Positions 6,300-13,712 of a DNA stretch of 13,994 nucleotides are shown here, piece after piece; position 1 is the first letter of the stretch; each line of letters opens with the position of its first letter. Below the pieces are notes generated by a model that ran no database searches, was not told the origin of the DNA, and worked only from the letters and a program-made list of their open reading frames with translations. This DNA comes from JBKEDC01 sp047972995 (GTDB lineage: Bacteria > Bacteroidota > Bacteroidia > Bacteroidales > Prolixibacteraceae), in NCBI GenBank assembly GCA_047972995.1, contig JBKEBD010000038.1, positions 1-13,994 on the forward strand, in the 5' to 3' direction. A program made the position numbers and the translations under genes.

Positions 6300-9143
6300 A
6301 TGAAACAACTTACAAGCATACTAATGTGCCTATTGCTATCAGCTGTAGCGATTGCACAAGAAACACAAACTCTATATCTTTCCGGTACCGGATTAGGAAA
6401 TACCAAAACATGGGATTTCTATTGCTCAGATGGTATGAACAGCGGAAAGTGGAGCGAAATTGAAGTCCCATCGCAATGGGAGCAACAAGGCTTTGGCGAA
6501 TATACCTATGGTAGGTACTATCTCGACAAAACTGCTAAGCCTATTAGCGAAACAGGAGAGTATAAATACAAATTCAAAGTGCCTAAGGAATGGCAAGACA
6601 AAGATGTAATAATTGTCTTTGAAGGTGCGATGACTGATACCGAAGTGAAGATAAACGGAGAGCTTGCTGGAGATATTCACCAAGGAGGATTTGTGCGATT
6701 TGAGTATGATATCACCGATAAACTGGCTTTTGACAAGAAGAACGAGTTGGAGGTTAAAGTCTGGAAAGAATCATCAAACGAATCAGTGAAGAAAGCTGAG
6801 CGTATGGCTGATTGGTGGCTCTATGGAGGAATCTATCGTCCGGTATATCTTAAGGCTATGCCTAAAACTCATATTGAGCGCATAGCTGTTAATCCCACTG
6901 CTGATGGGAAGCTTGATACAGAGATTCATCTTAAGAACCTTCCCAAAGGATATTCTCTAGCTACTAGTCTCACTGAGCTTGGCGAAAATCAAAGCATCGG
7001 AACAAAAACTAATTCATTGACTGATGATGAAGTACAAAATATAAGCACCGCTTGGGATAACATCAAAACATGGGATTGTGAGAATCCAAACTTATATACT
7101 TTGAAGCTAGAGCTACTTGATGAGCAAAAGAATGTAGTACACATTCACGAAGAGCGTATCGGCTTTAGAACAATCGAGTTTAGATACAAAGATGGAATAT
7201 ATGTGAATGGCACAAAGGTGATAATGAAAGGAACTAACCGCCATGCTTTTCATCCCGAAGGTGGAAGAACTACAAATCGAGAAATCAGCTTGCAAGATGC
7301 TTTGTTGATAAAGGAAATGAACATGAATGCAGTGCGTTCACACTATCCTCCCGATAAACATTTCATTGATATGTGCGATTCTTTAGGCTTGTTCTACTTG
7401 AACGAGCTTCCCGGATGGCATGATAAGTATGATGACAAGGTAGGAGAGAAGATGCTAAAAGAGATGATGGTGAGAGATGTTAATCACCCATCGATATTCA
7501 TGTGGTGTAATGGTAATGAAGGTGGTTGGAATATAAACCTAGATGCCAAGTTTTCCGATTACGACCCACAGAAACGCCATGTAATCCACCCTTGGGCTGA
7601 TTTTAATGGTTTGGATTCGCATCACTACCCATCATACACTACCGGAACTTATCGTTTGGCTAATGGGTACAATGTGTTTATGCCTACAGAGTTTCTTCAT
7701 GGATTGTATGATAGAGGTCAGGGAGCAGGTTTAGAAGACTATTGGGACAATTATCGTTCTAATCCGTTGTTTGCAGGAGGCTTCCTTTGGGCATTTGTAG
7801 ATGAGGCTATAGCCAGAACAGATAAAGATGGAAAACTTGATTCTGACGGTCCTAACGGTCCTGATGGTATTGCTGGTCCTTATCGAGAAAGAGAAGGTAG
7901 TTTTTATACCGTTCGCGAGGTTTGGGCTCCGATACAGTTCCAGAATAAGTATATTACTCCATCTTTCAAAGGAGATTTCTTGGTGACTAATGATTACTTG
8001 TTTACCAATCTGAAGGAATGTAGAATGGAGTATCGAGTTTATTCTATTTCTTCACCGCTCAAAGGTGTTGGCAAGTCGGTTATTGCTAATGGAGATGTAG
8101 TTCTGCCTGCAATCAATCCGGGAGAGCGAGGAACAGCCCATTTTGATGTTCCTTCGAACTTTTTTGACGGAGATGTTTTGGAGCTCGAAGCTTTTGATAA
8201 ACATGGGAAATCAATCTGCACATGGACTTGGGCTGTTAAGTATGCCAATGAATACTTCGCAACACAAGAGGACAAAGAACAAAGCAATACAAAAGCAAAC
8301 ATAAAAGAAGATGGCAATAAGGTAAGCCTTTCGGCGAAAGAAGTCACGGTAAGTTTTGATAAAACTACAGGATTGCTTTTGGGAGCCGAAAATGGTGGGA
8401 ATGCCATACAATTCGACAATGGTCCGATCCCTGTTGGTATGAAGTTTGAATTCAAATCGGCAAACACTAGAATAGACGGAAATGATGCACTATTTGTGGT
8501 GAAGTATAAAGGCGCAGTAGATTCAATTGTTTGGAGAATGAAGCCTGATGGATTACTTGGGATGGATGCTATCATGCTAAATAGAACATCAGGTGGTGGT
8601 CTGAAAGACTTTGTAGATAAGACAGTTTATAACTTCGGACTAAGCTTTTCGTATCCCGAAAAGGAGAGCAAAGGAATGCAATGGATGGGAAAAGGACCAT
8701 ATCGAGTGTGGAAGAACCGCATAAAAGGCACAAACTACGGTTTATGGCAAAAAGACTATAACAATACAGTAACAGGCGAAAGCTTCGAGAACCTTATATA
8801 TCCCGAGTTCAAAGGCTATCATGCCAATATGTATTGGGCAACAATGGAATCAAACAAAATGCCATTTACAGTATATTCTGAAACCGATGGTTTGTATTTT
8901 AGGGTATTCACTCCCGAAGAGCCTAAGATGAGACGTAATGGAGAGAACACAATGCACGAATTTCCTACCGGAGATATATCATTCTTGTATGATATCCCTG
9001 CAATGCGCTCATTCAAACCAATATCAGGACATGGCCCTAAAAGTCAACCAAGTTCAATGCGCTTGAAATCAGGTGATGACGGTTTTAGAATGAAGCTTTG
9101 GTTTTATTTTGGAACAGATGTTCTTCATGGGGAGATTCCTTAA
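6300..9143 (+). CDS. GH2 family enzyme, LacZ-like beta-galactosidase architecture, exported
   Basis: The product has 947 residues and a Sec signal MKQLTSILMCLLLSAVAIA, with cleavage expected before QE. The order of domains is that of LacZ-type GH2 enzymes: a sugar-binding jelly roll (about 25-195, with EVPSQWEQQGFGEYTYG and WWLYGGIYRPVYL), an immunoglobulin-like domain (about 196-290, ending in RIGFRTIEF), a TIM barrel (about 295-590) and a Bgal_small_N-like domain (about 660-947, with GKGPYRVWKNR equivalent to LacZ GRGPHENYPDR). The catalytic pair is visible: acid/base E407 in WCNGNEGGW and nucleophile E464 in MPTEFLHG; KGTNRHAFHPEGGR is the conserved barrel entry. The substrate is probably beta-galactoside in pectic side chains, but GH2 also holds glucuronidases and arabinosidases, so this is inferred from context. 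It has its own promoter-like 20-mer and lies 95 bp ahead of GH28. Confidence 0.9.
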   Translation: MKQLTSILMCLLLSAVAIAQETQTLYLSGTGLGNTKTWDFYCSDGMNSGKWSEIEVPSQWEQQGFGEYTYGRYYLDKTAKPISETGEYKYKFKVPKEWQDKDVIIVFEGAMTDTEVKINGELAGDIHQGGFVRFEYDITDKLAFDKKNELEVKVWKESSNESVKKAERMADWWLYGGIYRPVYLKAMPKTHIERIAVNPTADGKLDTEIHLKNLPKGYSLATSLTELGENQSIGTKTNSLTDDEVQNISTAWDNIKTWDCENPNLYTLKLELLDEQKNVVHIHEERIGFRTIEFRYKDGIYVNGTKVIMKGTNRHAFHPEGGRTTNREISLQDALLIKEMNMNAVRSHYPPDKHFIDMCDSLGLFYLNELPGWHDKYDDKVGEKMLKEMMVRDVNHPSIFMWCNGNEGGWNINLDAKFSDYDPQKRHVIHPWADFNGLDSHHYPSYTTGTYRLANGYNVFMPTEFLHGLYDRGQGAGLEDYWDNYRSNPLFAGGFLWAFVDEAIARTDKDGKLDSDGPNGPDGIAGPYREREGSFYTVREVWAPIQFQNKYITPSFKGDFLVTNDYLFTNLKECRMEYRVYSISSPLKGVGKSVIANGDVVLPAINPGERGTAHFDVPSNFFDGDVLELEAFDKHGKSICTWTWAVKYANEYFATQEDKEQSNTKANIKEDGNKVSLSAKEVTVSFDKTTGLLLGAENGGNAIQFDNGPIPVGMKFEFKSANTRIDGNDALFVVKYKGAVDSIVWRMKPDGLLGMDAIMLNRTSGGGLKDFVDKTVYNFGLSFSYPEKESKGMQWMGKGPYRVWKNRIKGTNYGLWQKDYNNTVTGESFENLIYPEFKGYHANMYWATMESNKMPFTVYSETDGLYFRVFTPEEPKMRRNGENTMHEFPTGDISFLYDIPAMRSFKPISGHGPKSQPSSMRLKSGDDGFRMKLWFYFGTDVLHGEIP

Positions 9144-9195
9144 CTCCGACTTATTGACAGAATTAATTTCCTATAATCACAAATTGCTTCCTAGC

Positions 9196-9226
9196 TCTCC
9201 CCTTCGGGGGAGATGGAGGGGCAAAA
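9196..9226 (+). repeat. UUCG tetraloop hairpin between GH2 and GH28 (REP-like)
   Basis: TCTCCCC (9196-9202), loop TTCG, GGGGAGA (9207-9213) forms a 7-bp stem closed by C(UUCG)G, an exceptionally stable tetraloop. It is followed by TGGAGGGGC and eight A. AGGGGCAAAA (9217-9226) also occurs at 6281-6290, 9 nt before the GH2 start; here it is 12 nt before the GH28 start. Such CTCCCC..GGGGAG intergenic hairpins are common in many bacterial genomes. It may protect or separate parts of the GH2-GH28 transcript. Confidence 0.5.
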
Positions 9227-9238
9227 AAAACAACAAAT

Positions 9239-10678
9239 ATGAAACTAACATTATTTGCCATCTTATTAACCTTTGTTGCTTGTGGCAACAAACAATCGGA
9301 GACAAACGAAAACACAAACATCACAACAGCCGACCCTTGGCAGAGATGCGAGGAAATAATCGAAAACCTAAAGGATCCGGTATTTCCTGATAAAATCTTT
9401 AGTATACTTGATTATGGAGCTGTAGCTGATGGTGAGACAAACTGCCGAGAGGCTATAAACAAAGCAATTGTTGCTTGTAGCGAAGCCGGAGGAGGAAAAG
9501 TTGTCGTACCCAAAGGAGAATACCTTTCAGGAGCGATATATCTTGAAAGCAATGTGAATTTACATATGGAAGATGGAGCAGTGCTTATGTTCTCGACTAA
9601 TCCTGAGGGTTATCTGCCGTTGGTGTACACTCGCTGGGAGGGTGTAGAGCTCATGAATTACTCGCCACTTATCTACTCTTATAAAGAAAAGAATATTGCC
9701 GTTACCGGTAATGGTGTTTTAGACGGACAAGCAAAAAAAGAAAATTGGTGGAAGTGGAATGGTGGCAAAAGATATATCTTAAACGAGGGAGATCCTAGTC
9801 AGAAAGATAAAGCAAACCGTCTGGCATTGTTCGAGATGGGCGAAAAGGGAGTGCCCGTGAAAGACCGAAAGTTTGGAGATGGGCATTATTTGCGTCCGCA
9901 GTTCTTTCAGCCATATCAGTGTGAGAATGTGTTGATGCAAGATTTCACAATCAAAAGCTCTCCTATGTGGATATTACATCCGGTATTGTGCGATAATGTA
10001 ATAATCAGAGGAGTGAATGTAGACAGTAAGGGGCCGAATACAGACGGATGCGACCCCGAGAGTTGCAAAAACGTATTGATTGAAAACTGCACATTTAATA
10101 CCGGAGATGACTGCATAGCATTGAAATCGGGAAGAAATAATGATGGAAGACGTATCAACCGACCAATCGAAAATGTAGTGGTTCGCAATTGTAACTTTAA
10201 GAACGGACATGGCGGTTTTGTTGTGGGAAGTGAGATTACAGGAGGAGCAAAGAACATCTTTGTAGAAAATTGCTACATGAACAGTCCGCATCTAACAAGA
10301 GCAGTCCGCATCAAAACCAACTCGGCACGAGGCGGAACAATCGAAGATGTATATATCCGCAATATAGAAGTAGGAAAAGTAAGCGAAAGCCTGCTAAAAG
10401 TGAACCTACACTACGAAGATGGAGAAGGACATGGGCATAATCCTACCGTAAGGAATATTGTTTTGGAGAATATTACCTGTAAGGAAACACGCTTCCCTTT
10501 GTTTATGCTAGGGTATGAAGATTCAAAGATATCGGGAGTTACTCTAAAAAATGTAACTGTTGAGGATGCCAAAGAAGCAAGTATCATCCGCCATGTAGGC
10601 GATATTGTAATGGATGATGTAAAATTCCAAACATCACGAAAAGTAAACCTTTGGGGAACGGTTGTGAAGGAAAAATAA
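9239..10678 (+). CDS. GH28 polygalacturonase / rhamnogalacturonan galacturonidase, lipoprotein
   Basis: The product has 479 residues. It starts MKLTLFAILLTFVACGN, with a short hydrophobic run and lipobox FVAC, so a lipoprotein. A GH28 right-handed beta-helix follows: FSILDYGAVADGETNCREAI (an early conserved strand), VVVPKGEYLSGAI, and then all four family signatures. These are NTDG with D269, GDD with D290 and D291, GHGG with H324, and RIK with R357 and K359. The Asp triad performs inverting hydrolysis of galacturonosyl linkages. The length and the lipoprotein form fit exo-acting bacterial GH28 enzymes of rhamnogalacturonan loci, but homogalacturonan cannot be excluded. It follows GH2 by 95 bp with no promoter box that I can see, so co-transcription is likely. 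Confidence 0.93.
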   Translation: MKLTLFAILLTFVACGNKQSETNENTNITTADPWQRCEEIIENLKDPVFPDKIFSILDYGAVADGETNCREAINKAIVACSEAGGGKVVVPKGEYLSGAIYLESNVNLHMEDGAVLMFSTNPEGYLPLVYTRWEGVELMNYSPLIYSYKEKNIAVTGNGVLDGQAKKENWWKWNGGKRYILNEGDPSQKDKANRLALFEMGEKGVPVKDRKFGDGHYLRPQFFQPYQCENVLMQDFTIKSSPMWILHPVLCDNVIIRGVNVDSKGPNTDGCDPESCKNVLIENCTFNTGDDCIALKSGRNNDGRRINRPIENVVVRNCNFKNGHGGFVVGSEITGGAKNIFVENCYMNSPHLTRAVRIKTNSARGGTIEDVYIRNIEVGKVSESLLKVNLHYEDGEGHGHNPTVRNIVLENITCKETRFPLFMLGYEDSKISGVTLKNVTVEDAKEASIIRHVGDIVMDDVKFQTSRKVNLWGTVVKEK

Positions 10679-10731
10679 TCCACAACTGCTCACATATTGC
10701 ACAAACAGCTGTGATGAAAAACAAAATTAAT

Positions 10732-10790
10732 TCCGCCAACGGGTAGATAGAATAAACGGATAATGTATAATCAATGACAGCCCAGGCTGT
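10732..10790 (+). promoter_or_regulatory. Leader motif and small hairpin ahead of the esterase gene
   Basis: TCCGCCAACGGGT (10732-10744) is an exact copy of 6249-6261 in the GH2 leader, preceded in both cases by AAACAGC about 20 nt upstream. Further on, ACAGC (10777-10781) and GCTGT (10786-10790) form a 5-bp stem with loop CCAG, 17 nt before the ATG. No convincing TAnnTTTG box is visible in the 129-bp gap, so the esterase gene may be read through from GH28. The function of the motif is unknown. Confidence 0.3.
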
Positions 10791-10807
10791 TACCTAAACA
10801 AAAATAA

Positions 10808-12136
10808 ATGAAAATTTTAAAATTACTAAGTCTACTACTAGCTGTTTCGCTATTTAGTTGTGGCGAAGAAGAAATTACACCCGATGGAATGCATTTTGAT
10901 TTTGGTTCGGGGAAAGTACAAAATGGATACATTGGTATAGATGCAAATACAAGATATGTTGATACATTGGGGTATGGCATCACTCCGTATGTAAAAGTTG
11001 AGGCTTTCGGAGATGTAAAAACAAGAGACAGCAAAGCAGATGGTCTTCATTCTGCCGGAGCATTCTATTTTGAAAAGAATGTTGAAGAAGGAGCATATAA
11101 AGTAACAATCACATTGGGGTCTAACGACACAGAAACAGATGTAACCATCAAAGGCGAGTCTAGACGTTTGTTCGTACACGATTTGAAGCTTAAGAAAGGC
11201 GAGTTCAAAACAGTAACCTTTATTGTTGATGCTTTCACAACAAGTGTTATTGGTAATGATAGAGATGTAGGACTTAAAGAACGCGAAGGACCTAGTCTTA
11301 AGTGGGATAACAAACTATCAATAGAGTTCAACGGTAAGTCGGTAAACGTATCATCTTTAGTACTAGAGAAGGTTGAAGGGCTTCCAAAAGTTTTCATAGC
11401 CGGCGATTCTACAGTAACCGACCAAGACTCTGAGCCATGGGCATCATGGGGGCAGATGTTTCCATTTTTCTTAAAGAATAACATCGTAGTTTCAAACTAT
11501 GCAGTATCAGGAAGTACATTGCGTCATTACAGAGCTTCGCGAAGACTAGGCAAAGCACTTGGCGAGATGAAAAAAGGCGACTTTATGATTATCGAATTCA
11601 CACACAACGATCAAAAGCAGAAGGATTATGATCCATTTGTTGGTTTTACAGAGGATCTTAAAGACTATTGCGATAAAATCATAGCTAAGGGAGGGCAGCC
11701 AATAATTATCACAGCAACAATGCGTAGAAGATTTGACGAAGAAGGCAAGATCGTAAACACATTAGGCGACTTCCCCGAGGCAATGCGCAAGTATGCCAAA
11801 GAGAACAGCATTCCACTTGTAGATCTTAATAAGATGAGTGCCCAGTTATTCGAGGCTTTAGGAGTTGAGGATTCTAAGAAAGCCTTTGTACACTACAAAA
11901 TAGGTTCGTTTCCGGGAGTAGATAGAGACTTGGCAGATAATACACACTTCAACGCATACGGAGCTTTTGAGCTTGCAAAGTGTATAGTTAACTCAATGCA
12001 AGAGCAAAACTTAGAAATCGCAAATTACATAAAAGACGATTTCAAAGGTTACGATCCAAATAATCCCGACAATCCTGATACATTTGTTTGGCCACTAAGC
12101 CCTGCGGTATCAGTTGTTAAACCATACGGGAATTAA
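10808..12136 (+). CDS. CE12-like rhamnogalacturonan acetylesterase (SGNH hydrolase), lipoprotein
   Basis: The product has 442 residues and starts MKILKLLSLLLAVSLFSCGE, a lipoprotein signal with lipobox LFSC. An N-terminal beta-sandwich (about 25-190; HFDFGSGKVQNGYIGID, then GITPYVKVEAFG) looks like the accessory domain often found before CE12 enzymes. The catalytic SGNH domain follows: block I with S201 in FIAGDSTVTDQ, block II SGSTLRHYR, block III with N267 in EFTHNDQK, and block V with D377 and H380 in DNTHFNAYGA. The GDSTV...THND...DxTHF set is the usual one for rhamnogalacturonan acetylesterases, which remove acetyl groups from backbone galacturonic acid so that backbone hydrolases can act. 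The position right after GH28 supports this. The C-terminal tail (PNNPDNPDTFVWPLSP) is short and unstructured. It is the last gene of the cluster before the IS. Confidence 0.9.
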   Translation: MKILKLLSLLLAVSLFSCGEEEITPDGMHFDFGSGKVQNGYIGIDANTRYVDTLGYGITPYVKVEAFGDVKTRDSKADGLHSAGAFYFEKNVEEGAYKVTITLGSNDTETDVTIKGESRRLFVHDLKLKKGEFKTVTFIVDAFTTSVIGNDRDVGLKEREGPSLKWDNKLSIEFNGKSVNVSSLVLEKVEGLPKVFIAGDSTVTDQDSEPWASWGQMFPFFLKNNIVVSNYAVSGSTLRHYRASRRLGKALGEMKKGDFMIIEFTHNDQKQKDYDPFVGFTEDLKDYCDKIIAKGGQPIIITATMRRRFDEEGKIVNTLGDFPEAMRKYAKENSIPLVDLNKMSAQLFEALGVEDSKKAFVHYKIGSFPGVDRDLADNTHFNAYGAFELAKCIVNSMQEQNLEIANYIKDDFKGYDPNNPDNPDTFVWPLSPAVSVVKPYGN

Positions 12137-12154
12137 TTGAAGAGGCTAAGAGGT

Positions 12155-12186
12155 AGAGTGACAAAGTAACAGAGTGACAGAGATAC
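12155..12186 (+). repeat. Degenerate 8-bp tandem repeat
   Basis: Four successive octamers AGAGTGAC, AAAGTAAC, AGAGTGAC, AGAGATAC run without gaps, and the following AAAATAAT may be a fifth, weaker unit. They lie 19 bp after the esterase stop and directly abut the left end of the IS982 element. Confidence 0.55.
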
Positions 12187-12195
12187 AAAATAATA

Positions 12196-12215
12196 ACCTG
12201 AGTTTCGGATAAGAA
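12196..12215 (+). repeat. IS982 left terminal inverted repeat
   Basis: ACCTGAGTTTCGGATAAGAA, the exact reverse complement of bases 13395-13414. IS982-family ends typically begin with ACC. Confidence 0.85.
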
Positions 12216-12231
12216 AAGCTGATAATGAAAA

Positions 12232-12254
12232 TTGGTAAGTATGCATATTCTTTG
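12232..12254 (+). promoter_or_regulatory. Likely transposase promoter of the IS982 element
   Basis: TTG at 12232-12234 and TATTCTTTG at 12246-12254 resemble the Bacteroidota -33 and -7 boxes. They stand about 30 bases ahead of the ATG at 12287 that fits the family N-terminus. Confidence 0.4.
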
Positions 12255-12286
12255 CACCTTTAGGTCTCCTAAGGCATATAAATACA

Positions 12287-13300
12287 ATGAGATATGAACT
12301 TCCTAAAGACAAAGTTACTGGAATTTTCTACACTGTAGTTGAGTTTTTCTGACACTAATTCATAAACTGTGTAAGTTAAAAATGAGGGTGTCCAAAAAGT
12401 TTTGGATGCCCTTTTTTATGTCCTAGTATTTTGTTATTTCTCGAATATGCTGAAGAAATCAAGCATCTAGCTCAAATATCTGCTCCAGAAGCAAAAAGAA
12501 CGCGTAATCGCAAGCATCTAATGTCGGATAGTGAAATTATCACCATCCTGCTTCTCTACCACTTTGAAACCTTTAAAAACTTCAAGCATTACTGTCTTCA
12601 TTTTATTGGAGTCCATCTAAGTAGTGAATTTTCTAAGTAATTGTTCTATAGTAGATTTGTATCAATTGAGCACAAGGTTTTTATTTCTATGATGATGTTC
12701 TTAAATATCATTTGCTTTGGCAACTGTACAGGGATTAGTTTAGTAGATAGCACCAAAATAAGCGTTTGCCACAACAAACGCATCTTCAATCACAAAACCT
12801 TTGATGGTTTTGCAAAACGAGGGAGAAGTACCATGGGCTAGTTCTATGGCTTCAAACTGCATTTTGCTTGCAATGAACGTGGAGAGATACTTAGCTTTTA
12901 TCTTTCGCCAGGCAATATGGGCGATAGAAATCTCGACATATTTGAAGCGTTCAAAAAGAAACTATTCGGCAAGTTGTATGCTGACAAGGGCTACATATCA
13001 ACTCAGCTGTTTGAATCATTATTCAACCAAGGTATTCACATTGTTACTGGGCTAAAAAGTAATATGAAGAATCGACTAATGAGCATGACAGACAAATTGT
13101 TACTCAGAAAGAGATCGATAATTGAAACCATTAATGATCAACTTAAAAACATTTTTGATATCGAGCATTCTAGACACCGAAGCATTCATAATTTCATCAT
13201 GAATTTAATTGGTGCAATCGGAGCTTATAGCTTTTTTGACAAGAAGCCATCTATCCGATTTGAAAGAAAATTTGAAGAGCAACAGCTGGCTCATTTTTAG
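12287..13300 (+). pseudogene. IS982-family transposase, two nonsense codons plus internal insertion
   Basis: The ATG at 12287 reads MRYELPKDKVTGIFYTVVEF, which fits the usual N-terminus of these transposases (VTEIF..(I/V)DEF). A TGA at 12350-12352 and about 80 bases of unrelated sequence with a hairpin follow. In the same frame the coding then resumes near 12431: LEYAEEIKHLAQ, RNRKHLMSDSEIITILLLYHF, a TAA at 12638-12640, FYSRFVSIEHKVF, LVDSTKISVCHNKRI, RGRSTMG, a TAG at 12839-12841 replacing the Trp of GWFYGFKLH, and an open stretch to the stop at 13298-13300. The DDE residues are all present: D in LVDST (12746), D in YADKGYIS (12983) and E in SIIETIND (13124). No frameshift is seen anywhere, so decay looks recent. 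Confidence 0.8.
12386..12417 (+). terminator. Terminator-like hairpin inside the IS982 transposase region
   Basis: GGGTGTCCAAAA (12386-12397) pairs with TTTTGGATGCCC (12400-12411), two G-T wobbles, followed by six T. It would stop transcription entering the transposase from the left. It belongs to the stretch that interrupts the transposase N-terminus. Confidence 0.65.
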
Positions 13301-13327
13301 GTGAAAATGTAAGATTAAAAATACTAT

Positions 13328-13352
13328 GCCCTCCAAGTTTTACTAGGAGGGC
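13328..13352. other. Hairpin near the right end of the IS
   Basis: GCCCTCC (13328-13334) and GGAGGGC (13346-13352) form a perfect 7-bp stem with an 11-nt loop, 28 nt past the transposase stop. No T tract follows, so termination on the plus strand is uncertain. It may shield the element from outside transcription. Confidence 0.4.
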
Positions 13353-13394
13353 TAGGAGAGTATATATTATTGACTTACAGTGGTAGTCTACCAG

Positions 13395-13414
13395 TTCTTA
13401 TCCGAAACTCAGGT
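13395..13414 (-). repeat. IS982 right terminal inverted repeat
   Basis: Exact reverse complement of the left end at 12196-12215. Confidence 0.85.
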
Positions 13415-13613
13415 TACTACATCTCTTATCTGACCTATACTTGGTAACACAGCTAGAGAAGCCATGAAAGAATTAGATCTAAAATTTGCTTGATTATTGG
13501 TTTGTATTTTTGTTGCGTCTGAAGAGTTCCATCGTTTTTGATTTTGTGGTGAAAACAAAAATAGGAATGCTTAAGGCTTTTTATTGAATCTCGAAAAAAA
13601 CTTTCGGATGATA

Positions 13614-13643
13614 GTGTTTTATTTCCATAAAATTGTAACTTTG
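13614..13643 (+). promoter_or_regulatory. Promoter of the sulfatase gene
   Basis: TAACTTTG at 13636-13643 is an exact match to the Bacteroidota -7 consensus TAnnTTTG, with a T-rich GTGTTTT about 20 bases upstream as the -33 region. The ATG follows 69 bases later. The rest of 13417-13712 holds no recognisable gene. Confidence 0.6.
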
Positions 13644-13712
13644 GGCACTCGTTCAGTAGTTCCCTGTATGGAGTAAATAATAATGAATTAAATTAATGAA
13701 AAAATTAAGGTT

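Larger units (their letters stand above)
12196..13414. mobile_element. IS982-family insertion sequence, inactive copy
   Basis: The element is about 1219 bp, bounded by perfect 20-bp inverted repeats beginning ACCTGAGTTTCGG. The outer bases TA/TA extend the symmetry to 22 bp. It carries a single transposase gene of IS982 type, broken by two in-frame stops and an apparent insertion. No clear target duplication is visible next to the ends: ATA on the left, TAC on the right. Intact ends with a dead transposase mean it could still be moved by a related active copy. Confidence 0.8.

Noticed and set aside
8039..8575. 178-codon open frame on the minus strand
   Set aside because: Antisense shadow of the GH2 gene, with no start context or family motif.
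9215..9222. GGAGGGGC as Shine-Dalgarno site for GH28
   Set aside because: It is about 17-20 bases from the ATG, too far for normal spacing, and Bacteroidota rarely depend on such sites.
12155..12186. Octamer repeats as a CRISPR array
   Set aside because: The units are 8 bp, contiguous and without spacers.
12186..13425. Target-site duplication of the IS982 element
   Set aside because: The bases outside the two ends (ATA and TAC) do not match over a useful length, so no duplication is claimed.
13439..13491. Short frame GNTAREAMKELDLKFA ending at a stop
   Set aside because: It looks like a gene's last residues, but the frame is closed by a stop a few codons upstream and I could not place the family, so no feature is claimed.
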